Shown: piece after piece, positions 1 to 8,914 of the stretch
Numbering within the stretch: position 1 is the first letter of the stretch
Layout: each line of letters begins with the position of its first letter
Source of the DNA: Terasakiispira papahanaumokuakeensis
Lineage (GTDB): Bacteria > Pseudomonadota > Gammaproteobacteria > Pseudomonadales > Halomonadaceae
Assembly: GCF_001709345.1 (NCBI RefSeq)
Contig: NZ_MDTQ01000001.1
Span: 1,273,649-1,337,648 of the forward strand
Reading direction: 5' to 3'
Length of the DNA stretch: 64,000 nt
Notes under the pieces: generated by a model
The model's input: the letters and a program-made list of their open reading frames with translations, nothing else
Told to the model about the DNA's origin: nothing
The model's database searches: none
Program-made: the position numbers and the translations under genes

Positions 1-942
1 ACACCTTTGTATGATTCAAATCCGGGTGATGAGAGCCGCAAACGAATGGGGACTTTCCTCATGTGGACAGCGATTGCTTCCACTTGTGTGACCAGCTCAT
101 TGTTTTTGACTGCGTTAGCCCCGAACCTGTTGGCGATCGCTTTAACTGAAAGTGCTGTCGGTTTAAAAGTGACTTGGGGGCAGTGGTTCGTGGCGGCAGC
201 GCCTGTTTGTATTTTGCTGTTGCTGGTGGTGCCGTTGATGAGTTATTGGTTGTGCCCGCCAGAGGTGAAATCAGGTTCTGCTGTCAGTGAATGGGCAACT
301 AAAGAACTAGCTGAGCAAGGTCCTTTAACTCGTAATGAAGGGTTGCTGCTGGTGCTTGTTTTGATGGCACTGCTGATGTGGATTTTTGCGGGTGCGTTTA
401 TTTCCTCTGCGCTTGTGGGGCTATTGGTGATCAGTGCCATGCTGATCTTCAAGATTGTCACTTGGGATGACATCCTCAGTAATAAATCGGCATGGAATAC
501 ACTGGTTTGGTTTGCGACTTTGGTGGCTCTGGCGGGTGGCTTGAGCAAAGTCGGCTTCGTTGGCTGGTTTGGTGATTTGGTCGGTGAACGGATTAGTCAC
601 TTCGGTCCGACTGTGGCTATGATTGTGCTGGCTCTGATTTTCTTCTTCTTGCACTACCTATTTGCCAGTGTGACTGCTCATGTGACTGCGTTGTTGCCGG
701 TGATGCTGGCGGCCGCTTCAGGTGTTCCTGGCCTCGATATGACTACTTTTGTACTGCTTTTACTGCCGATGCTGGGCTTGATGGGGATTATCACTCCTTA
801 TGGGACTGGTCCAAGCCCTGTTTATTATGGCAGCGGTTATATTCCAGGGCCGCTCTGGTGGCGCTTGGGCGCTATCTTTGGGTTGGTCTATCTCGCGGCT
901 TGGCTGTTAATTGGCCTGCCGTGGTTACAAATGATTGCCTGA
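1..942 (+). CDS. DASS-family anion:sodium symporter, 3' part
   Basis: The reading frame is open from the first base, so the N-terminal part lies outside the window. The visible 313 residues are very hydrophobic, with about eight membrane segments. The segment containing NTLVWFATLVALAGGLSKVG and the later LMGIITPYGTGPSPVYYGSGY resemble the paired hairpin/substrate-site regions of the divalent anion:Na+ symporter family (CitT, TtdT, YbhI). Such proteins import or exchange C4-dicarboxylates, tartrate or citrate across the inner membrane; the substrate cannot be read from this fragment. A bidirectional-looking terminator follows the stop. Family call is confident, substrate is not. Confidence 0.85.
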   Translation, partial: TPLYDSNPGDESRKRMGTFLMWTAIASTCVTSSLFLTALAPNLLAIALTESAVGLKVTWGQWFVAAAPVCILLLLVVPLMSYWLCPPEVKSGSAVSEWATKELAEQGPLTRNEGLLLVLVLMALLMWIFAGAFISSALVGLLVISAMLIFKIVTWDDILSNKSAWNTLVWFATLVALAGGLSKVGFVGWFGDLVGERISHFGPTVAMIVLALIFFFLHYLFASVTAHVTALLPVMLAAASGVPGLDMTTFVLLLLPMLGLMGIITPYGTGPSPVYYGSGYIPGPLWWRLGAIFGLVYLAAWLLIGLPWLQMIA

Positions 943-977
943 TCGCTCAGGTGGTATGACTCAATGGTGGTATGAGA

Positions 978-1015
978 CAAAAAAACCGGCAGGGATATTC
1001 CCGCCGGTTTTTTGT
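978..1015. terminator. Bidirectional Rho-independent terminator
   Basis: An A-run, a GC-rich stem (CCGGC-GGG pairing with CCCGCCGG, one bulged A) around an ATATT loop, then a T-run. It lies between the convergent transporter and transaldolase genes and has A/T tails on both sides, so it could stop transcription from either direction. Confidence 0.85.
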
Positions 1016-1038
1016 TGAGAGCGTGTCAGCCTTGGGGC

Positions 1039-1977
1039 TTAAGCGGCTTGGCGCTCTGCGAGCTGAGATTCTAATTGTTCCAAATCAGCGATAAAACGAC
1101 GAATACCTTCGGCCAGCTTTTCTGTCGCCATGGCATCAGCATTTAAGGCCAAACGAAAGCATGCCTCACTCATGGGGGATGGCGCGGTTTGATGTTCTGT
1201 GGTTGGATGAAGCTTTTGTGGGAGCGGGCGTTGATCTTGTTCCAGTTCGGCAAGTAATTTAGGCGCAATGGTCAGACGATCACAGCCTGCTAATGCCGCA
1301 ATTTCGTCGCTGTTGCGAAAGCTCGCCCCCATGACAATTGTTCGGTAACCATGGCGTTTGTAATGCTGATAGATCTGTTGGACTGAAAGAACGCCTGGGT
1401 CATCTTCGCCATTGAAGGTGCGCTCTGGTTCGCGTGCTTGATGCCAGTCGAGGATGCGCCCGACAAAAGGTGAGATCAAAGTCACATTCGCATCAGCACA
1501 GGCCTGCGCTTGTACAAAGCTAAATAAAAGCGTGAGATTACATGCAATGCCTTCACGTTCTAATACTTCTGCGGCTTTAATGCCTTCCCAAGTTGCCGCC
1601 AGTTTGATCAGGACACGTTGGCGATCTCCGCCCAGTTGTTCGACCTGTGCGATCAGATCGCGAGCACATAAAATACTGGCGCGGATATCAAAAGAAGCAC
1701 GCGCGTCAACTTCAATGGAGACATAGCCCGGTACGGTTTGGAGTAACTGACAAGCCATGCGTGCTGCAAAGGCCGTATATAAGTGTTCAGAATGGCCATT
1801 GGCCGCGGTAATGGCTTCATTCAGCATCTTTTGGCAATGGGGGAGCGCCAGTGCCTGTAATAAAAGCGAAGGATTAGTGGTGGCATCGGTCGGGCGGAAC
1901 TCGCGGATGGCTTCAAAGTCACCGCTATCGGCAACGACAACCGTCATCTTACGTAGCTGTTCCAGGCGGCTGGACAT
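1039..1977 (-). CDS. tal: Transaldolase
   Basis: Transaldolase of the non-oxidative pentose phosphate pathway moves a dihydroxyacetone unit from sedoheptulose 7-phosphate to glyceraldehyde 3-phosphate, in the cytoplasm. The protein has 312 residues, the usual length for TalA/TalB. The motif DATTNPSLLLQA sits near residue 31, and the Schiff-base lysine is in VLIKLAATWEGI (about K125), followed by CNLTLLFSF. I chose the ATG at 1977 (MSSRLEQLRK), which has a GAGG sequence upstream; a TTG four codons earlier is less like family N-termini. It is transcribed alone, convergent with the transporter. Confidence 0.96.
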   Translation of the reverse strand: MSSRLEQLRKMTVVVADSGDFEAIREFRPTDATTNPSLLLQALALPHCQKMLNEAITAANGHSEHLYTAFAARMACQLLQTVPGYVSIEVDARASFDIRASILCARDLIAQVEQLGGDRQRVLIKLAATWEGIKAAEVLEREGIACNLTLLFSFVQAQACADANVTLISPFVGRILDWHQAREPERTFNGEDDPGVLSVQQIYQHYKRHGYRTIVMGASFRNSDEIAALAGCDRLTIAPKLLAELEQDQRPLPQKLHPTTEHQTAPSPMSEACFRLALNADAMATEKLAEGIRRFIADLEQLESQLAERQAA

Positions 1978-2351
1978 GGATAACCTCAAGGTATTAGTTA
2001 AAATCGTAATGGTTTTATCAGGCGACTTTAATCTCAGTGTTCAGTCTGTCGATATTCAATGACAACAGCATGAAGAAGTAGAACATCAAAGCTTTTTCAC
2101 GACATAAAACGTTTTTAGATAGAAATACGCTAAAAATTAAAATGCCACACAACACAAATTGGCGCTTCAAAACTATTAACGTGTTATGAATTGAAGTGCG
2201 ACATTAATGCAACATCCTCTCAATGAATCGCACATCACAAGATCAGGATATAGAGCCAGATTTGAGTCAAGCTTGCAATGAGCCTTCTGTCTATATCTGT
2301 TCCTGCTTGACTTCATATCGTATTTAAAGCTATCAATCTCTCCGCTATCTG
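1978..2351. other. Intergenic region between tal and dusA
   Basis: About 370 AT-rich bases between two leftward genes. It should hold the tal promoter. I see no gene, RNA structure or strong terminator that I can support. Confidence 0.5.
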
Positions 2352-3374
2352 TTACGACCGTTCAATATGAAACTCGGGCACTTTGGCGAGGGCATGATCC
2401 AATACTTCCAGGCCCGCTCCCGTGAGATGAGCGTTTTCACTTAAGTGACGACGAAAAGCTCGAGCGCCAGGAACCCCCTGGAATACGCCTAATAGGGGTT
2501 TTAAGAGGGCATTTAAGCGTGTGCCTTGTGCGAGTTCTTGTGCAACATAAGCGCGGTATTGACGAATTGCCTCATGGCGGGAGGGGCGTTCGGTCGCATC
2601 GTTAAAGAAGGCTTGATCAATCGAGAGCAGTAGACCTGGGTTTTGATAGGCTTCACGGCCCACCATGATGCCGTCGACATGATCCAGCTGAGCTTGCATA
2701 TCGGGCAATTGCTTAAGTCCACCGTTCAAGGCAACTGTGAGCTCGGGGTGTGCCTGTTTTAAGCGATAAACACGATCATAGTCTAAGGGTGGAATATCAC
2801 GGTTTTCTTTGGGTGATAGCCCCTGAAGCCAGGCTTTTCTCGCGTGTACAATAAATATACGCCCACCGGCTGCAGCCACCGTCTCAATAAAATGAGTTAA
2901 ATCCGCTTCGCTATCTTGATCATCAATACCGATGCGGCATTTTATAGTGACTGGGATCTTCACTTCGGCCTGCATGGCAGCGATGCAAGCAGCCACTTTG
3001 TCGGGGTGGGCCATCAAACAGGCCCCGATCAGATTGTTTTGTACTCGATCGCTAGGGCAGCCGACGTTCAAGTTGACTTCGTCATAGCCTGCAGCCTCTG
3101 CCATACGTGCACAAATTGCCAGTTCTTCCGGGACACTGCCGCCTAGCTGTAAAGCCAGTGGGTGCTCATCCGCGTGGTGGGCCAGAAATCGTTCAGGATC
3201 TTGGCCATGCAGTAGCGCACCTGTGGTGACCATCTCGGTATACAGCAAAGCATGACGGGACAATAAGCGCGCAAAATACCTGTAGTGTCGCGTAGTCCAC
3301 TCCATCATCGGGGCCACGGAAAAACGAGGGTAGGGGGCTTCTCCCCAATGCGTATTGGGTAACGGCTGAGTCAT
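2352..3374 (-). CDS. dusA: tRNA-dihydrouridine(20/20a) synthase DusA
   Basis: FMN-dependent enzyme that reduces uridine to dihydrouridine in the tRNA D-loop. The 340-residue length fits DusA. The N-terminal RFSVAPMMEWTTRHYRYFAR is the DusA form of the Dus signature, and the catalytic cysteine lies in NLNVGCPSDRVQNN (C106). Later segments with KCRIGID and FIVHARKAWLQGLSPKENR match the flavin and tRNA contact regions. It starts with ATG at 3374 and is separated by about 330 bp from the divergent hypothetical gene. Confidence 0.96.
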   Translation of the reverse strand: MTQPLPNTHWGEAPYPRFSVAPMMEWTTRHYRYFARLLSRHALLYTEMVTTGALLHGQDPERFLAHHADEHPLALQLGGSVPEELAICARMAEAAGYDEVNLNVGCPSDRVQNNLIGACLMAHPDKVAACIAAMQAEVKIPVTIKCRIGIDDQDSEADLTHFIETVAAAGGRIFIVHARKAWLQGLSPKENRDIPPLDYDRVYRLKQAHPELTVALNGGLKQLPDMQAQLDHVDGIMVGREAYQNPGLLLSIDQAFFNDATERPSRHEAIRQYRAYVAQELAQGTRLNALLKPLLGVFQGVPGARAFRRHLSENAHLTGAGLEVLDHALAKVPEFHIERS

Positions 3375-3707
3375 AAGGACCTAAAGTTTACACGGCCAGT
3401 GACGATAACATGAGCAATGATAACGCCAGTGGCGATAAAAAAAGAAAAGCGATTATACCGGCTTACTGTGGGGGGTTCGAGTCTTTAGTGGCCGGTGCAT
3501 CATCGAAACGATCTCAATGCTTAGCTGAACGGGATATGGTCAAAGTGTGTCACATTTTTGTTCAATACTTGGGTATGATTTTTCTTTAATATATTAAAAT
3601 GAGGTTTATGTGGCTGAGTATTTTCCATTGACTGGCCCGAACAGTTTGATCTGACCGATTCATACTTAAAATGAACTAACTTTGGTTTTTTTAAAGAGAT
3701 AACGATT
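3375..3707. other. Divergent intergenic region dusA / hypothetical gene
   Basis: About 330 bases between divergently transcribed genes, so it should contain both promoters. It has a short repeat (CCAGTG-A/G-CGATAA twice, near 3396-3440) close to the dusA start and becomes AT-rich toward 3700. I cannot place a convincing -35/-10 pair. Confidence 0.45.
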
Positions 3708-4436
3708 ATGGATATTAAAGGACTGAACTGGGGGGGCATGGTGTCCCCGTCACGTGGCTCGATCAAAGACATCTCGAATATGCCGCAACGCAATCAAAGT
3801 GACGAGTTACCCATTTCTAACGCTGATGTTGAAAAAGCCCCTTCTATTGAACCGCATTTCTCCTCGGAAAAAGATTTACAACCTGATCCCAATGATCCTT
3901 TTGGTGACTGGTTTGAAGGCCAGGGGTATATTCGTTTGGCGCTTCCAGCTTTGACCGCAGGTTTACAAGATTCAATGGAAAGTGTCGAAGCACAAGCTCG
4001 GCAGATTGTTGGCGATAAAGAATGGGATGTGTCGATTGATGAGAACAATGATCTGGTGATCTATGGCGATGATCTCACAGATGATGAACGTGAGCAGTTA
4101 GGTGCATTAGTTCACGAAGCAGGTGTCGATCAAAAGATGATCCAAATACGGGATCGTCTGATCGAGGCATTTGATGGGGTTCAACGCCATCCAGCCAATA
4201 ACTTTCGTGTCGATATTTTCGATAATTTCACGATGGATAAGACTTCTTTTCAACAGGTCTTTCGTTTGCGTGAACACATAGAAAACTCTGATAAAAACCC
4301 ATTTCACTATGCGGAAGTTATCAAGGGAGTCCAACATCTTTGGGGGGCTAGCGATTCTTTGTTTGATCAAATCAAGAAGCGAGGCGATGGTTTTGATCAA
4401 TCATCGGAAGGCTATGTGGTTGATGTTCATGCCTAA
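3708..4436 (+). CDS. Hypothetical acidic protein, 242 aa
   Basis: I do not recognise this protein. It is acidic, has no signal peptide or membrane segment, and seems to have a disordered N-terminal quarter (residues 1-65, rich in S, P, E and D) followed by a compact mixed region. The stretch WDVSIDENNDLVIYGDDLTD and a helix-rich C-terminus suggest a folded cytoplasmic domain. A purine-rich site (AAAGAGATAACG) precedes the ATG at 3708. It is a single-gene unit, divergent from dusA and closed by a hairpin at 4502-4517. Reality of the gene is well supported by length and by its ribosome site; function is unknown. Confidence 0.75.
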   Translation: MDIKGLNWGGMVSPSRGSIKDISNMPQRNQSDELPISNADVEKAPSIEPHFSSEKDLQPDPNDPFGDWFEGQGYIRLALPALTAGLQDSMESVEAQARQIVGDKEWDVSIDENNDLVIYGDDLTDDEREQLGALVHEAGVDQKMIQIRDRLIEAFDGVQRHPANNFRVDIFDNFTMDKTSFQQVFRLREHIENSDKNPFHYAEVIKGVQHLWGASDSLFDQIKKRGDGFDQSSEGYVVDVHA

Positions 4437-4501
4437 TGCCTGAGACACTAGGTTTGAGGGGGCATGTTCAATGAAGTTTGTCTCACTATCATTATTTAAA
4501 T

Positions 4502-4530
4502 GCCCGCTATCGCGGGCGTTATTCTTTCTA
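4502..4530. terminator. Hairpin terminator
   Basis: Perfect 6-bp stem GCCCGC-tatc-GCGGGC followed by an interrupted T-rich stretch (GTTATTCTTTCT). It lies between the convergent hypothetical gene and eutC and most likely ends the rightward transcript. Confidence 0.7.
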
Positions 4531-4565
4531 GCTTTCTAGTCGTCTGACTCATTAACCTGATGGTT

Positions 4566-5408
4566 TTAATGCGGCAGCAGTAGGTTGCCCTGACGTCCAT
4601 CCCCGAGTTGGGAGTCGACAATAGAGTCATCTTTGAGTTGAACACCTGAGAGTTGGCGTCGTTCGGCTTCTAACATTAAGTAGATCAATAGGTCTGTCGC
4701 TGCTGCGTAGGATTGCCCGGCCGGGCGTATGTTGGAAATACAGTTGCGTTCGCTGTCACGACGACCGCTATGGGGTGCCCAGGTGAAGTAAATACCGAGG
4801 CTGTCCGGTGAGCTGAGCCCTGGGCGTTCGCCAATCATGATGATGCTCATACGGGCTTTAAGCTTTTCGCCTATGGGGTCGCCAATCGCCACGCGCCCTT
4901 GCTCGACCACGGTGATGGGGCCTAGCTTCCAGCCCTGTTCGCTAATACGAGGGAGTAAAGTGTCCAGCATGGGGGCGATGTTGTCATGAATAGCGCGAGC
5001 CGAGAGACCATCGGCGATAATCAAGGCAATATCGCAATCTTCGCGATGCGTGTCTCGATATTGATCTAAATGTTGAATGGCCTCATCACTTAAACGCCGG
5101 CCCAAGTCAGGGCGTTTGAGGTATTCGGCACGGTCCCTGGCTGCACTGTGAAGGGGAATAGCGCGGTGTTGACGTTCATTGATGAGTGTCGAGAGCGCTT
5201 CAATATCGAGCGGTTGATGAACCGCATCTCGGGCACGGGCATGATCCAACTGAAAGGTTAAGTGAGCTTCAGTCGGTAAGCTATGCCCAGCCCGGCCTAG
5301 GCCAATACGGGCATCGGTATAATGTTTTAAACGGCTCCAGGGATTCGGCGTCACTGGGCTCGCATGGTCGGCTTTTGCTGAAGGTTGAGCTGTGATGTGC
5401 TTAGTCAT
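4566..5408 (-). CDS. eutC: Ethanolamine ammonia-lyase small subunit
   Basis: Small subunit of the adenosylcobalamin-dependent enzyme that converts ethanolamine to acetaldehyde and ammonia. The 280 residues fit EutC, with typical segments DARIGLGRAGHSLPTEAHL near residue 33, LIIADGLSARAIHDNIAPML around 130-150 and MIGERPGLSSPDSLGIYFTW around 205-225. It follows eutB on the same strand after about 108 bp and should be cotranscribed. No other eut genes (EutA reactivase, microcompartment shell) are next to it, which fits the simple catabolic form found in many Pseudomonas-like bacteria. Confidence 0.95.
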   Translation of the reverse strand: MTKHITAQPSAKADHASPVTPNPWSRLKHYTDARIGLGRAGHSLPTEAHLTFQLDHARARDAVHQPLDIEALSTLINERQHRAIPLHSAARDRAEYLKRPDLGRRLSDEAIQHLDQYRDTHREDCDIALIIADGLSARAIHDNIAPMLDTLLPRISEQGWKLGPITVVEQGRVAIGDPIGEKLKARMSIIMIGERPGLSSPDSLGIYFTWAPHSGRRDSERNCISNIRPAGQSYAAATDLLIYLMLEAERRQLSGVQLKDDSIVDSQLGDGRQGNLLLPH

Positions 5409-5516
5409 GGTGCAGGCTCGCTTGATTAAGGTGCGGCATCAAAAACATGTGTACTGATCAGTGCAATATAAAGGCTGAAGGCAAGCGGTCAGAGCAATCA
5501 GTTCAGATCCAACGGC

Positions 5517-6899
5517 TCAGGGTGAAAGCGCTTGTTGGAATGCGGCGGGGAGTTGTTGCCCGACCAGTAATCGTTGCTGTGGGTCCATAATCGACATCGC
5601 CTCTAACCACTGTTGAAACTCTGGCGCCGGAGATCGCTGGAGGACGTCGCGCACGTATAATGCATCATGAAATGACGTGGTTTGATAGTTCAGCATGATG
5701 TCATCTGAGCCAGGAATGCCCATGATGAAGTTACAGCCTGCTGTGCCCAGTAACGTCAACAGCATGTCCATATCATCCTGATCGGCTTCAGCGTGATTCG
5801 TATAGCAGATATCGCACCCCATAGGGACGCCTAGTAGCTTGCCGCAGAAATGGTCTTCTAACCCGGCGCGGATGATCTGTTTACCATCAAAGAGATATTC
5901 CGGGCCAATAAAGCCGACCACTGTATTGACCAGAAGCGGCGAGAATTCTCGGGCTACGGCATAAGCGCGTGCTTCCAGCGTCTGCTGATCAATACCATGA
6001 TGACCATTGGCTGATAATGCACTGCCCTGTCCGGTTTCAAAATACATCACATTCTGGCCAACTGTGCCGCGTTGCAGTGACTGGGCGGCATCGTGACCTT
6101 CCTTCAATAGGGCCAGATTAATCCCAAAGCCTTCATTGGCCGCTTGGGTGCCCGCAATGGACTGAAATACTAGATCGGTTGGGGCGCCACGCTGAATGGC
6201 TTCAATCGCTGTGGTGACATGGGTCAGAATGCAGCTTTGGGTTGGGATCTCATAATGCTGAATCACTTCATCCAGCATTTTGAGCAAAGTGGTGACTGCG
6301 CTGGTGTTATCCGTCGCCGGGTTGATGCCGATGACCGCATCACCGTTACCGTACATCAGGCCATCTAGAATGCTGGCGGCAATGCCGGTTGGATTATCGG
6401 TGGGATGATTGGGTTGTAAACGCGTCGATAAGTGGCCTTTTAAACCAATCGTATTGCGAAAGCGTGTGACCACTTCGCATTTGCTGGCGACCAGTATCAG
6501 ATCCTGCAAACGCATGATTTTACTGACGGCAGCCACCATTTCGGGGGTTAGCCCTGGCGCGAGCGCTTGGAGTGTTGCCGTGTCGGCTTGATGAGATAAT
6601 AACCAGTTGCGAAAGTCGCCGACTGTCATATGGGCAACAGGGGCGAAGGCATTGCGGTCATGCCGATCCATAATCAACCGGGTGACTTCGTCATCCTCAT
6701 ATGGAATTAAGGCTTCATTTAAGAAATCAGCCAAGGGCACATCTGCCAGCGCCCATTGGGCAATCGCACGCGCTTCAGCGTTTTGAGCCGCGACCCCCGC
6801 TAATTCATCACCTGAACGTAATGGTGTCGCCTGTGCCATTAAGGCGCCCAAATTACGGTAGCGATAACGCTGCCCGCCCATATCAATGATACGTTCCAT
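5517..6899 (-). CDS. eutB: Ethanolamine ammonia-lyase large subunit
   Basis: Catalytic large subunit of ethanolamine ammonia-lyase; with EutC it binds adenosylcobalamin and the substrate in a TIM barrel. The 460-residue length matches EutB. Recognisable segments include LNEALIPYEDDEVTRLI near residue 62, TRLQPNHPTDNPTGIAAS near 160 and MGIPGSDDIMLNYQTTSFHD near 395-415. It starts with ATG at 6899 and heads the eutBC unit. No dedicated regulator is adjacent: the AraC-type gene upstream is separated by a LysE exporter, so a link to ethanolamine is possible but unproven. Confidence 0.96.
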   Translation of the reverse strand: MERIIDMGGQRYRYRNLGALMAQATPLRSGDELAGVAAQNAEARAIAQWALADVPLADFLNEALIPYEDDEVTRLIMDRHDRNAFAPVAHMTVGDFRNWLLSHQADTATLQALAPGLTPEMVAAVSKIMRLQDLILVASKCEVVTRFRNTIGLKGHLSTRLQPNHPTDNPTGIAASILDGLMYGNGDAVIGINPATDNTSAVTTLLKMLDEVIQHYEIPTQSCILTHVTTAIEAIQRGAPTDLVFQSIAGTQAANEGFGINLALLKEGHDAAQSLQRGTVGQNVMYFETGQGSALSANGHHGIDQQTLEARAYAVAREFSPLLVNTVVGFIGPEYLFDGKQIIRAGLEDHFCGKLLGVPMGCDICYTNHAEADQDDMDMLLTLLGTAGCNFIMGIPGSDDIMLNYQTTSFHDALYVRDVLQRSPAPEFQQWLEAMSIMDPQQRLLVGQQLPAAFQQALSP

Positions 6900-7101
6900 T
6901 GCCGGCCTCCCTCTGAATATCCGCTGTGACTGGTGTGGGTCTGTACGTCATGACCGATCAGTACGGCATCTCTTCCTTAAGATGACACAATAGTCGTGAC
7001 AGGTCAGTGTCTTAAAGCCCCACTTTGGGCGAATGGATATGCAAGCTTTGTACCGGCTATGTATTTTTACAGCGATGGCCCTTATCGCTACGCCCGTCAA
7101 G

Positions 7102-7740
7102 TTAAATCCATAAAGGAGACCACTGGTTCCAAAGTAACGCGAGTGCGGCATAGGCCAGAAACACGGCCATGACGAGATTAAATCCTTTCATTAAACGTGT
7201 ATGCGTAGGGCCAGAGGATGATGTCGTGGTGAGAGCATTAAGACGTTGTCTCACCCAGTGGCCGGCCCAGGTATTGGCCGCAGGTGCACCAGCCCCCAAT
7301 GTCGCCAGCAAAATGCAAGTGATGACGACCCCGTTGGCAGAGAGGTGCAAGGTGGGCATATATAGCGTCGTGATCGGTAGGCAAGCGATCATGCCTTTGG
7401 GATTCAGCAATTGCATCAGTAAACCATCGCGAAAACGTAACCGGGTGACGGGTTGAGCGGCGGCAGTGGGGACGGTGATATTGGCGCGGGCGATCTTCCA
7501 GGCCAGATAAATGATGTAGCCGCAACCCAGCAAGGTGAGCCAGCGTAATCTTTCAGGGGTGACCAGCTGTGTACCCATTAGGCTCAATACCGTCAGTGGA
7601 ATGAACAGTCCTAACCCAACACCGATATGAAATCCCCAAATTCGATGGGATTGCCCCTGTAAACCGGCATTCAATGCCAGCAAATTAACCGGACCTGGGG
7701 TATACATAATGCCAAAGGCATAAGCAAAGAGTTGTAGCAT
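7102..7740 (-). CDS. LysE/RhtB-family exporter
   Basis: Inner-membrane amino acid or metabolite exporter with about six membrane segments over 212 residues, the normal size for LysE/RhtB proteins. The N-terminal FGIMYTPGPVNLLALNAGLQ is the family signature (xPGPxxL). LLMQLLNPKGMIACLPI matches the conserved LNPK region. I prefer the ATG at 7740 with AGGAG nine bases upstream; a TTG at 7743 is the alternative. An AraC-type regulator lies about 100 bp upstream on the same strand, which suggests it senses the exported compound. Substrate cannot be read. Confidence 0.88.
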   Translation of the reverse strand: MLQLFAYAFGIMYTPGPVNLLALNAGLQGQSHRIWGFHIGVGLGLFIPLTVLSLMGTQLVTPERLRWLTLLGCGYIIYLAWKIARANITVPTAAAQPVTRLRFRDGLLMQLLNPKGMIACLPITTLYMPTLHLSANGVVITCILLATLGAGAPAANTWAGHWVRQRLNALTTTSSSGPTHTRLMKGFNLVMAVFLAYAALALLWNQWSPLWI

Positions 7741-7848
7741 CAAGCGATTCTCCTGGTGAGCGACAGGGGTCTGAAACGATGGCGTCAGATGTTACGAACA
7801 GATGTTTAGAAGCAGGGGCTGTTCACAGGGGGCCTGTTGAAAGTGATC

Positions 7849-8697
7849 TCAGCCTGTATTGAGATAAAGGTGCTTCTGATATTGAGCGGGTGTCATCCCA
7901 TAGACTTTTTTAAAGCGTCGATTAAAGTGACTCAGATCGGCAAACCCAAAGCTATGGGCAATCGCGGTGAGCCCTTCGCCATGTTCAACCGCATGACGGG
8001 CAGCGCCTAACCGACAGCTGAATAAGTATTGGTGCGGGGTCATGCCGGTATGTTGTTTAAATAGCCGTAAAAAATGAAACTTGGAGAGGTGCACTTGGTC
8101 ACTGATCTCTTCAAGTGTCAGGTTTTGGCGCAGGTTATCGCGGATAAACTCACGTGCGCGTTCAATCATGGCATCGTGTCGACTGGTCTGTGAGATACCG
8201 CTTTGAATGGGGGCTTGGTCAGTGTTCAGGCGGATAAAGAGTGACGCCACCTCAATCAGCTTTTGTTCCAGCGCCATGCCTGACCCGATGCCCTGTTGCA
8301 ACATTTGACACAACTGTCGGAGGTTGCGATGCATTTGGGAATGCTGGATCAGTGTCTGGCGCGCATAAACCGACTGGCCGGAAGGGGCGCCTAATGCTTG
8401 AGCTAATGATTGCAAATAGTCTTCGTTGATATACAGCATGTGGTAATACAGAGGCGCCTGTGTACCGGCGTGGCCATCATGATCTTGATCTGGATTGAAC
8501 TGGATAATGTGACCCGGCCGACTGCGGAAAAAGGTGCCCTGGCTGGCAAAGTGTTGCTCCCCGGCCAGGGTTAAACCTAAACCAAATTCTTCGTGAGCAT
8601 GCTTGTCATATGAGAAGTCAGCCATACTGGCTTCCAGTACCCGTACGCCTGGTAGCGCTTGGTTCTGGCTGAACTGAAAATGATTGCCTGAGTGCAT
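7849..8697 (-). CDS. AraC-family transcriptional regulator
   Basis: 282 residues in the usual AraC layout. Residues 1-170 form a cupin-like sensor domain (HAHEEFGLGLTLAGEQHF and HIIQFNPDQDHDGHAG). Residues 180-280 carry two helix-turn-helix units, with LTLEEISDQVHLSKFHFLRL and the signature HSFGFADLSHFNRRFKKVYG followed by MTPAQY. This N-terminal type is common among regulators that sit beside LysE-family exporters, so it probably controls the gene downstream. Inducer unknown. Confidence 0.92.
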   Translation of the reverse strand: MHSGNHFQFSQNQALPGVRVLEASMADFSYDKHAHEEFGLGLTLAGEQHFASQGTFFRSRPGHIIQFNPDQDHDGHAGTQAPLYYHMLYINEDYLQSLAQALGAPSGQSVYARQTLIQHSQMHRNLRQLCQMLQQGIGSGMALEQKLIEVASLFIRLNTDQAPIQSGISQTSRHDAMIERAREFIRDNLRQNLTLEEISDQVHLSKFHFLRLFKQHTGMTPHQYLFSCRLGAARHAVEHGEGLTAIAHSFGFADLSHFNRRFKKVYGMTPAQYQKHLYLNTG

Positions 8698-8914
8698 GGT
8701 TACACCTATCGCCTCTGACGGGCATATTCAATGTGATGCTCGCCGTTTTCTATCGAGTCTGATGTCGAAACCGTCTCTAATATCGACTGAATAAGCTTAC
8801 TGTAATGGGTGGCATCGGTAGATGCTTGTACCAAATTGCGCTTCACTCGATCGAATTTGATAAGAGGCTTCATTGGCTGTTCATTTCATTGGTATCAGCC
8901 TGTTGCCATAGGTA

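Noticed and set aside
3628-3675. Sigma-70 promoter before the 242-aa gene (TTGACT or TTGATC with TAAAAT)
   Set aside because: Spacers are wrong (15 bp or no matching -10), so the pairing is not convincing.
6900-7101. Cobalamin riboswitch upstream of eutB
   Set aside because: I looked for a B12-box-like conserved core in this short gap and saw none.
7849-8697. AraC-type gene as the ethanolamine regulator EutR
   Set aside because: Its cupin-type sensor and its place directly upstream of a LysE exporter fit exporter control better; no sequence feature ties it to ethanolamine.
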